From the NCBI GenBank assembly GCA_030668165.1, contig DAOUUM010000003.1, positions 1-23,733 on the forward strand: a DNA stretch of 23,733 nucleotides, given 5' to 3'. The position numbers and the translations under genes are program-made. Under the pieces are notes generated by a model. That model did not search any database. It was not told the DNA's origin and was given only the letters and a program-made list of their open reading frames with translations. This document shows, piece after piece, positions 16,651 to 22,808 of the stretch (the first letter of the stretch is position 1; each line of letters opens with the position of its first letter). Source of the stretch: Candidatus Heimdallarchaeota archaeon (GTDB taxonomy: Archaea; Asgardarchaeota; Heimdallarchaeia; Heimdallarchaeales; Kariarchaeaceae).

Positions 16651-17643
16651 TTAGTTATGGTATTTTTCAAATATTTTAACTATCTGTTTATCTTCTGTAC
16701 CCTGCCAGAGTACACATCCAGGAGCAAAAATAAGTGGCAATTTTTCAACCAAATCCATGTGATAATCAATCTCCTCATCAGTTATTTCATCCATTATAGT
16801 ATCTGGATTTATACCACCAAGTAAACCACCATCAAATATATTTCTAGCATCTATCAAATTAGTTGAGGCAGTCTTATCATGCCAATTCACAGCTGTTGGA
16901 CGAAGTATCTCCACTGCATCCTTGAAGGCAACATCCTTGCCATGAATATGTAGAACTGTGAAATCTGATTTTTTATTAATCTCATTCATAAATGGTTGAT
17001 TAAGAGTTATCATCTTGCGTAATTCTGATACATCGGTGGTTATCTTGTAATCAGCTTCCTGAATTGCTGCAAATATACCATCGGCCCCGTAGTCGATGGA
17101 TGCCCGTGCAAATTCAGTAGTGACTTTGGAAACTACTTTAAGCCCCTCCTCGACGATTTTTGCATCTTCACTAAATAGATGGTGATAGAATTGATTTGCA
17201 GATATTTTCCTTGCAACCATTGTAGGAGCAAATATTGTCATCATCATTATCTGATTGGGTAGGGATGCTCTCATTTTCTTAACATATTTTAGCTGATCTG
17301 CATAATGACCATCTAAAGGATCTAATTCCTCAATCTTTGACCAATCCTGTGAATTTTGAATGACACATTTATTGCAGGATGAGGATCCAGAACCACCGTG
17401 CTCAGTTGTTCCTGGAGTGATCTCACACCCAAAATCAACCACAGGAGCCCTACCATGGGGGCTTAATTTAATCAGATCCGATGGGAATCTTCTGTAATCA
17501 TTAAGATGGGTTTCAACCAGTTTATCTATATTCAAATCCACTGTTGGATAATGCCTCCAGATACTTACGAGTGGAGTGTTAGTTATCTGACCATGAAGGG
17601 TAGACATTACGAGATCAAGATGAGCATCATCAATTGATACCAT
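16651..17643 (-). CDS. uroporphyrinogen-decarboxylase-family protein (MtaA-like)
   Basis: A 330-residue TIM-barrel protein of the UROD superfamily. The N-terminal PLVSIWRHYP (residues 24-33) and the C-terminal LLGGINPDTIM (274-284) are family features. The segment TVLHIHGKD (229-237) and Cys310 in FAPGCVLW correspond to the zinc-site region of cobamide methyltransferases such as MtaA, whose motif is His-x-Cys...Cys; here it reads His232-x-His234...Cys310. The PxWxMRQAGR segment of true HemE enzymes is absent. Cys90 and Cys93 form an extra CxxC. It is more likely a methyltransferase-like enzyme than a heme-pathway decarboxylase; the substrate is unknown. A TATA-like box lies about 30 bases before the ATG. 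The structured RNA lies upstream on the same strand. Confidence 0.82.
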   Translation of the reverse strand: MVSIDDAHLDLVMSTLHGQITNTPLVSIWRHYPTVDLNIDKLVETHLNDYRRFPSDLIKLSPHGRAPVVDFGCEITPGTTEHGGSGSSSCNKCVIQNSQDWSKIEELDPLDGHYADQLKYVKKMRASLPNQIMMMTIFAPTMVARKISANQFYHHLFSEDAKIVEEGLKVVSKVTTEFARASIDYGADGIFAAIQEADYKITTDVSELRKMITLNQPFMNEINKKSDFTVLHIHGKDVAFKDAVEILRPTAVNWHDKTASTNLIDARNIFDGGLLGGINPDTIMDEITDEEIDYHMDLVEKLPLIFAPGCVLWQGTEDKQIVKIFEKYHN

Positions 17644-17803
17644 GTAATTATTGCATTTCTTTATGCATTAAATAAATTGAGGCTAATATGATATTAATTT
17701 TATTAATTGTTAGATCAATTCAAGCTTCAGTTTTATTATCATGATCATTTTCACGTACGTTGATAGCATGTGAAATTACATGTTGTTTCCATCAGATCCA
17801 GAT
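17644..17803. other. spacer between the UROD-like gene and the structured RNA
   Basis: AT-rich, with no open frame that I believe. It holds the TATA-like box of the UROD-like gene (17668-17678) and a 16-base inverted repeat, CATGT GAAATT ACATG (17767-17782), just past the 3' end of the RNA. The repeat could mark the RNA 3' end or bind a regulator. Confidence 0.4.
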
Positions 17804-18095
17804 GTCGCCATCACTCAGAAATAATTTATTTCCTTGTTTGTATCCAATGTCGTTCCTCTGAACGGTTACCATGTCCAGCTTCTCTGCTTCCTAGCTTCAT
17901 TGAAGACTGGTTTGCCGTGCTTTCCGACAGACCATATTAACTCTGTGGCATTTCCAAAAGGTCTTTCCACAGTAGTTCGTGCCGGTTTGTCTCTCGACTG
18001 GACTTCCCCTCAGGGCATTCGGCCTGTGTCAGGCTTTTCCGTACTTCCAGGTTACTGGAAATGACAGGCTGATACTGTCCTAGTCCGACGGCAAC
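17804..18095 (-). ncRNA. structured non-coding RNA of uncertain family (some RNase P RNA-like words)
   Basis: About 292 bases, clearly richer in G and C than the flanks, with no credible protein frame. On the minus strand the ends pair over 9 bp (GTTGCCGTC 18095-18087 with GATGGCGAC 17812-17804). Perfect hairpins inside are GACAG/CTGTC (18079-18063), TTCCAG-TAAC-CTGGAA (18060-18045), GCCTG-ACA-CAGGC (18034-18022), CTGTGG/CCACAG (17972-17943) and CGTTC-AGAG-GAACG (17864-17851). GTCCAG near 18000 pairs with CTGGAC near 17876. GAGGGGAAGTCC (18011-18000) and TGCCACAGAG (17950-17941) resemble RNase P conserved regions, but the bulged-U P4 helix and final conserved region are not convincing. The SRP helix 8 motif is absent. 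It may be a divergent RNase P RNA or a new family. Confidence 0.55.
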
Positions 18096-18110
18096 TAATC
18101 GAAATTAGTT
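18093..18110 (-). repeat. perfect hairpin with TTCG loop at the RNA 5' end
   Basis: AACTAAT-TTCG-ATTAGTT on the minus strand. It straddles the predicted transcription start (about 18098-18101), so it is either an operator in the DNA or a hairpin at the RNA 5' end that competes with the terminal helix. Confidence 0.45.
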
Positions 18111-18119
18111 ACTTGCAGG

Positions 18120-18130
18120 CTTATATAAAC
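18120..18130 (-). promoter_or_regulatory. TATA-like box of the structured RNA
   Basis: GTTTATATAAG on the minus strand is one of the best TATA matches in the window. It predicts a start near 18100, at the edge of the structured region, and sets the RNA strand. Confidence 0.55.
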
Positions 18131-18640
18131 TTGAATATATAAACTAGTGAAATAGTAGGTACGTATAATGACCCATGTCATAATTTTAGTGAATTGCAAA
18201 TCTGTTTCATCAAGTTCCCACAACTTAACTTAGTACCATAATTATTCATATTGATGTAAATTATGCCCAGTTATTAACATTGATGTAATGAAATTTGCAA
18301 TCAATTATCAAAATAGTTGGACATATGTTATTAGCAAAAATGTTATGGGATCAGTATCTATTTTTCTCATATCAAGGCATTTCTCATTACTTCAATAGTA
18401 ATAACGTTTACTTAAAATTATAAATTAAACAATGCAATATAATACCGTGGATTTATCACATTTTTCCATTATTATTTTGTATTTCGATAAAAAAAATGAA
18501 AAAAAATGGACTATTGATGAGATACTAATTCAATATGATCTATTATTAGTAGAAGGTTATTAATATGCATACATCAACATTTGACATATGTAATAAAATA
18601 TTGATTGGATTGTCTTTTAGAGAATTTAATCAAAGATTAC
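18131..18640. other. AT-rich region before the Hdr/Qmo-like operon
   Basis: No protein or RNA gene is seen. There are two 18-base direct repeats with two mismatches, starting 29 bases apart (18242-18259 and 18271-18288, sharing TTATT and ATTGATGTAA). Two ACATATGT palindromes lie at 18321-18328 and 18584-18591; the second sits directly before an AT-rich box (18592-18600) that may be the operon promoter. Confidence 0.35.
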
Positions 18641-18946
18641 ATGGGCTTGAAAATTAAAATGAGATTAGCACCAGAAATTATAGTTTCACCAGAAATCGAG
18701 ATTTCAAAAGGAATTAAGGTTTCACACACGTGTGATGCACGTGCATGTTGTCCGGGTAATGTTATGGAGGCAAAAAGAGGTTTCCATTATGTTAAGATCG
18801 GTGAGATACTAGAAATCATCGCTAGCGATAGTGATGAGGATGTAAAATATTACCTACCCATGTGGGTAGATAAGATGGGTCATGAATTAATCGGAATTCA
18901 AGACTTTAAAGGATACTTTAAAATTTGGATCAGGAAAATGAAATAA
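18641..18946 (+). CDS. TusA-like sulfurtransferase / sulfur carrier
   Basis: A protein of about 101 residues, first gene of the Hdr/Qmo-like operon. After a short lead, HTCDARACCPGNVMEAKRG (residues 29-47) matches the TusA core, with Cys37 in the CP position of the CPxP motif (here CPGN). The segment VKIGEILEIIASDSDEDVKYYLP and a C-terminal strand complete the two-layer fold. TusA proteins carry persulfide sulfur between enzymes in the cytoplasm. Cys31 and Cys36 are extra. In-frame starts are TTG 18605, ATG 18641 and ATG 18659; none has a ribosome binding site. I use 18641 as a compromise. Its place before MvhD/HdrA genes suggests that it delivers or removes sulfur for the complex. Confidence 0.72.
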   Translation: MGLKIKMRLAPEIIVSPEIEISKGIKVSHTCDARACCPGNVMEAKRGFHYVKIGEILEIIASDSDEDVKYYLPMWVDKMGHELIGIQDFKGYFKIWIRKMK

Positions 18947-18976
18947 ATTTCTGAATCAAAAAATAAAAGAATTAAC

Positions 18977-18982
18977 AAGGAG
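18977..18982 (+). promoter_or_regulatory. ribosome binding site of the MvhD-like gene
   Basis: AAGGAG, nine bases before the ATG at 18992. It supports translation inside a longer transcript starting before the TusA-like gene. Confidence 0.55.
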
Positions 18983-18991
18983 AGAATAAAA

Positions 18992-19408
18992 ATGAATAAT
19001 AATGAATATGAACCAAGAATCCTAATTATTACTACCGATGCATGTAGTTATCCGGGTGTTGATAACGCCGGTCAGAAACACTTGCATTATTCCACAAAAA
19101 CGTACACTATCCGTACACTTGATCCAGTTATTTTCGATGTAGACTGGTATATAGAGGTGTTTAAGGCTGGTTACGATGGCATATATATTGCCTCGTGTGG
19201 AACAGATTCCCCTTACATTGGTACCTTTGAGAAGATTTCCAAGCGTATCGAGATAGTGATAAAGGAGATGAAGAAAATGGGATTACATTTTTCCCAGATA
19301 AAATTAACTGCTGTTTGCACGGTCTGTGCTGATCATTTCGTACGTGAGCTAAAAGCGTTCACTAAAGACGTTGCGAAAAATATGCCTGTAAAGGTAATTG
19401 CACAATAG
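18992..19408 (+). CDS. MvhD/FlpD-like iron-sulfur protein with reduced cysteine set
   Basis: A 138-residue protein matching the MvhD fold (delta subunit of methyl-viologen-reducing hydrogenase; also the C-terminal domain of QmoB). Aligning segments are CSYPGVDNAG (18-27), YDGIYIASCGTDSPY (61-75) and the helix-rich C-terminus (HFVRELKAF). In the parent family this protein carries a [2Fe-2S] cluster and passes electrons to HdrA. Here only Cys18, Cys69, Cys109 and Cys112 remain. The first Cys of the usual CxxCSY motif, the Cys of the usual CSGR segment (RTLDPV here) and the second Cys of GCxxxxCHY are absent. The CTVC pair at 109-112 is in a different place. It may bind a cluster differently or act only in structure. 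Operonic with TusA- and HdrA-like genes. Confidence 0.75.
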   Translation: MNNNEYEPRILIITTDACSYPGVDNAGQKHLHYSTKTYTIRTLDPVIFDVDWYIEVFKAGYDGIYIASCGTDSPYIGTFEKISKRIEIVIKEMKKMGLHFSQIKLTAVCTVCADHFVRELKAFTKDVAKNMPVKVIAQ

Positions 19409-19416
19409 GTGAGACA

Positions 19417-20742
19417 ATGACAGAATTGGATTATGATGCATTAATAATTGGAGGGGGTATTGGAGGTATCCAGACTGCGATAGATCTGGGAGATATGGGT
19501 CACAAGGTCCTGATGATAGAGAGGAGAGTCTCGACCGGAGGGGCAATGATTCAACTGTCCAAAGTGTTTCCAACACTTGACTGTGGTTCTTGTATCACCA
19601 CACCAAAAATGTCCTCCGCATTCAATCATGCGATGGTAACTACTAAAACAATGGCTGAATTCCAGTCCTTCACAGAACAGAGCGATGATACCTTCGAGGT
19701 GGAGATTCTGCAGAGATCAAGGTTTGTGGATTTGGATGCCTGCTCCGGTTGTAATGAGTGTGCAGATGCCTGTCCAGTGATTGTCCTGGATGAGGGATAT
19801 GATGAGAGTTTGGGATACACGAAGGCAGTGGGTGTACCATTTGCCACCGCCCTCCCCCAAAAGGCCGCACTTGATATTGATAATTGTATTTACTGTGGAA
19901 AATGTGCCAATGTTTGTCCCACAGATGCCATTCATTTTGAGATGAGAGATGAGATACAGAAATTCAAGGTTGGTGCAATTATTATTGCCACTGGTTTTTA
20001 TCAAACTCCCATCAAGGAAAATTATGGTGGTGGACGTTTTAAAAACGTCATCACAGGACTTCAGATGGAACGTCTGCTGTCTCCCACTGGCCCAACACTG
20101 GGTATTTTCAGACCATCGGATTCAAAAATTCCATGGTCAATTGCTTTTGTGCAATGTGCAGGTTCCCGAGATAAAAGTATTGGGGTGCCATATTGTAGTA
20201 GTATATGCTGTATGTTTGCAATCAAACAAGCTATTCTAGCGTCTGCCTCTGCAGTAATGGCAGAAATTACCATTTACAATATTGATATCCGTGCATTTGG
20301 AAAAGGTTATGATGTGTTCTATGAAACAGCCCGAAATATGGGAATAAACTTTGTCAAGGGAAAGGTAGCACTTATTGAGGAACTTGAAAATAAAGATACT
20401 CGGCTCCATATTGAGGTATTGGGTAGGGATGGAAACAAAAAACTGGTGGAACATGATTTGACCGTGCTCTCCATGGGTGTGGTTCCCCAATGGGATGAAC
20501 ACATGTCAAAGGAGTTACCTGTCGCACTTAATTCAAATAAATTTGTCGACGAAATCAGGCTTCTATCAGATCCTGGTATAACTTCCATTCCAGGAGTATT
20601 TGCTGTTGGAACAGCCACTGGTCCCAAGGATATTGTGGATACTATAGTGTCTGGTTCTGCAATTGCAGGTAAAGTATCACTGTGGCTTAAGGGAGAATTA
20701 AGGGATCGTTTCCTTATGAAAGAGTTACAGGTTGTGATGTGA
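19417..20742 (+). CDS. HdrA-like flavoprotein 1 (QmoA/HdrA short form)
   Basis: A 441-residue FAD protein. The Rossmann motif is IIGGGIGGIQ (residues 10-19). CGSC (56-59) follows. A ferredoxin domain inserted in the flavin fold holds two full [4Fe-4S] motifs: Cys109/112/115/119 and Cys157/160/163/167. A later CAGSRD plus CSSICC segment (Cys247, Cys260, Cys264, Cys265) is also HdrA-typical. The N-terminal HdrA domain and the C-terminal ferredoxin domain are missing, which gives QmoA-like length (about 410 residues). HdrA/QmoA proteins pass electrons between iron-sulfur subunits through FAD and may bifurcate. The start is set by AGGTGAG at 19407-19413, overlapping the preceding stop. The end overlaps the next gene. 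Confidence 0.9.
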   Translation: MTELDYDALIIGGGIGGIQTAIDLGDMGHKVLMIERRVSTGGAMIQLSKVFPTLDCGSCITTPKMSSAFNHAMVTTKTMAEFQSFTEQSDDTFEVEILQRSRFVDLDACSGCNECADACPVIVLDEGYDESLGYTKAVGVPFATALPQKAALDIDNCIYCGKCANVCPTDAIHFEMRDEIQKFKVGAIIIATGFYQTPIKENYGGGRFKNVITGLQMERLLSPTGPTLGIFRPSDSKIPWSIAFVQCAGSRDKSIGVPYCSSICCMFAIKQAILASASAVMAEITIYNIDIRAFGKGYDVFYETARNMGINFVKGKVALIEELENKDTRLHIEVLGRDGNKKLVEHDLTVLSMGVVPQWDEHMSKELPVALNSNKFVDEIRLLSDPGITSIPGVFAVGTATGPKDIVDTIVSGSAIAGKVSLWLKGELRDRFLMKELQVVM

Positions 20743-22505
20743 TTATGATTAAAAAAGAAGAGAAATTAGGAATTTACGTTTGCCACTGTGGTGGGAATAT
20801 CTCAGATTATGTAGATACTGATAAGGTGGCTGAGATCATAGGTAAGGAGCCAGGGGTTCATATATCCAAGGCTTTTATGTTTATGTGCTCTGATGCTGGA
20901 CAAAATATGATAACTGATGATATCAAAGCAGAAGGTCTGACGCATGTTATAGTTGCCAGTTGTTCACCTAATCTGCATCACATGACTTTTCAGAAAGTTG
21001 TCTCGGAGGCAGGTATCAATCCCTATACATACAGACATGTTAACCTACGTGAACAGGTTTCTTGGGTGCATACTGATGATGAGGAAGCAGCAACTGAGAA
21101 ATCAATACGTCTCATTCGGGGTGCTATCGCAGCTGTGGTGAAACTCCGAGATCTATCAGCTATTCAGAAAAACATGATAGGGGCAGGAGGTATTATTGGA
21201 GGAGGTATTGCAGGTTTGAATGCTGCACTGGATATAGCTAATCACGGAATCCCTGTTCACTTAATAGAGAGAACATCAATTCTAGGTGGTCAAACACTGA
21301 ATCTTGATAAACTCTATCCTACTGAGGTCTCAGCACATAAATTTGTCGATGATCTCATAGAGAGAGTGAATGCAAACAAGTACATATTTGTTTACCTCAA
21401 CACGGAGGTTGTTAACACAACCGGAACTATTGGAGATTTTACTCTCCAACTCCAGACCAATGGAAAGGAGACCCAGGAAATTCATGTGGGTACCTTGACT
21501 ATTGCTACTGGTTTTGATAATTATATACCCATGAAGGGAGAGTACGGGTATGGTGAATCCGAGCATGTGATTACCCTGCCAGATCTTATACTCACCCTCA
21601 ATTCCTACAAGGCCGAAAAATTGGTAATCAACGGTAAAGAGATCAGTTCTGTTGGCATGATTCACTGTGTGGGTTCAAGACAGATAGATGAAATTCATCA
21701 AATTCGAGAGGGTGCAAAGCTAAATACCAATTGTTCCAAAATTTGCTGTACTGCAGCACTGCAACAAGCAGTTAGATTGAAACAAATGTTCCCTTACCTG
21801 AAGATTGTCGATTTTTATCGTGATATCCGAACATATGGTGAGAAAGAAATATACTTGGATCAGGTAGCCAAGGCAAAAGTCACCCTTGTCAAATTTGGTG
21901 ATGAGGAGATCCCACAGGTGGAAATTGGTGAGAAGTTGAAGATCAGTACTATCGATGAGCTCACCTATGGAATCAGGGTTCAAGCTAAGGTAGATCTTAT
22001 CGTGCTAGTCACGGCTATTGTACCAAGGGAAAAACCAGCTATAGTTGAGGACTTATCCCTGGCAATAGGAGAAAATGGATTTTTAGCAGAGGCTCATGTC
22101 AAGCTACAACCAATTGAATCTCCCGTTGATGGTATATTCTATGCAGGTACAGCTCAGGGTCCCAAAGATGTCAAGGAGTGTGCCATGTCTGCAGCAGCTA
22201 CTTCGGCAAAAGCAGTAATGCTGCTTAAAAAAGATATCGTGGAAATCATTCCATTTATTGCTGAGGTTAATACTGAGTTATGTGATGGGAACGGTGATTG
22301 TATTACCCAATGTGAGTACCATGCCATCACTCTTGTAGACGATTGTGATACAGGAAAGAAAGTAGCTTGTGTCACTGCTGAACTTTGTGTGTCATGTGGT
22401 GCCTGTATACCTGCCTGTTCCAAGAAGGCCATCACCCTCATTGGCTATGATACTAATGACATACTGGGAGAGGTCAGGGCAATGATCAAGGAGGTAGATA
22501 TGTAA
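20739..22505 (+). CDS. HdrA-like flavoprotein 2 (QmoB-like, without MvhD domain)
   Basis: A 588-residue HdrA-family protein. The N-terminal HdrA domain carries Cys15, Cys17, Cys50 and Cys75 (GIYVCHCGGN, MFMC, ASCSPN). The FAD motif is GGGIAGLN (154-161). The CVGSR plus NCSKICC region (Cys310, Cys332, Cys336, Cys337) follows. The C-terminal ferredoxin domain has one full motif (Cys550/553/556/560) and one incomplete motif (Cys515, Cys521, Cys525; Asn518 where the second Cys is expected). The inserted ferredoxin domain present in protein 1 is absent. The QmoB-type MvhD domain is also absent and is instead the separate gene at 18992. Start is GTG 20739 or ATG 20745, overlapping the upstream gene. 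Confidence 0.9.
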   Translation: MIMIKKEEKLGIYVCHCGGNISDYVDTDKVAEIIGKEPGVHISKAFMFMCSDAGQNMITDDIKAEGLTHVIVASCSPNLHHMTFQKVVSEAGINPYTYRHVNLREQVSWVHTDDEEAATEKSIRLIRGAIAAVVKLRDLSAIQKNMIGAGGIIGGGIAGLNAALDIANHGIPVHLIERTSILGGQTLNLDKLYPTEVSAHKFVDDLIERVNANKYIFVYLNTEVVNTTGTIGDFTLQLQTNGKETQEIHVGTLTIATGFDNYIPMKGEYGYGESEHVITLPDLILTLNSYKAEKLVINGKEISSVGMIHCVGSRQIDEIHQIREGAKLNTNCSKICCTAALQQAVRLKQMFPYLKIVDFYRDIRTYGEKEIYLDQVAKAKVTLVKFGDEEIPQVEIGEKLKISTIDELTYGIRVQAKVDLIVLVTAIVPREKPAIVEDLSLAIGENGFLAEAHVKLQPIESPVDGIFYAGTAQGPKDVKECAMSAAATSAKAVMLLKKDIVEIIPFIAEVNTELCDGNGDCITQCEYHAITLVDDCDTGKKVACVTAELCVSCGACIPACSKKAITLIGYDTNDILGEVRAMIKEVDM

Positions 22506-22807
22506 TGTCTGAAAGGAAACAAAAATATTACAAAGAAGCTTTGAATAAGCTGAAGGAAGAACGAGGTCCAGTAAATCCTGAACTTCGAGAGAGAAACAAG
22601 TACCGTACCAAAATGGTTCGAGCCGTGAGTAAGATCATATCTAGTAAGAAGAATGTCAAGACTGTACCAGAAATGCATGAGTATCTGCAGGATTATACTC
22701 CCGAAGAGATCTTCCTGTCTGTCATGTATCTCATGAAGTATGGTGGTCTCAAATTGATAAATAAGAAAGGGGAATATCCAGAGTACGCTTTCGAAGGAGG
22801 CAACTAA
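22505..22807 (+). CDS. 100-residue protein of unknown function in the Hdr/Qmo-like operon
   Basis: A small basic protein. Residues 1-50 are highly charged and helical. Residues 52-90 (VPEMHEYLQDYTPEEIFLSVMYLMKYGGLKLI) could form a helix-turn-helix or winged-helix-like unit. It has no cysteine, no signal peptide and no membrane segment, so it cannot carry a cluster. The ATG overlaps the HdrA-like stop (TAATG) and has AAGGAGG at 22488-22494. The next gene starts one base after its stop. This tight coupling suggests an accessory, assembly or regulatory subunit of the complex. I do not recognise a family. Confidence 0.75.
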   Translation: MSERKQKYYKEALNKLKEERGPVNPELRERNKYRTKMVRAVSKIISSKKNVKTVPEMHEYLQDYTPEEIFLSVMYLMKYGGLKLINKKGEYPEYAFEGGN

Positions 22808-22808
22808 T

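Noticed and set aside
16651..17643. Heme biosynthesis hemE
   Set aside because: The conserved N-terminal arginine-rich segment of true uroporphyrinogen decarboxylase is missing and no other heme-pathway gene is nearby.
17834..18064. Open frame of 76 codons on the plus strand
   Set aside because: It lies entirely inside the structured RNA region, has unlikely amino acid composition, no ribosome binding site and no recognisable domain. The base composition is better explained by RNA pairing.
17804..18095. SRP RNA
   Set aside because: Two hairpins near the 5' end recall the SRP Alu domain, but the nearly invariant helix 8 sequence (GGAA loop with AGCAG on the 3' side) is not found in the right context on either strand.
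17804..18095. Cobalamin riboswitch for the UROD-like gene
   Set aside because: The B12-box and the other conserved core words are missing, and the UROD-like gene has its own TATA-like box close to its ATG.
19441..20627. Several long antisense and other-frame open frames inside the HdrA-like gene
   Set aside because: They are shadows of a strongly coding gene with complete cofactor motifs; none has its own ribosome binding site or family features.
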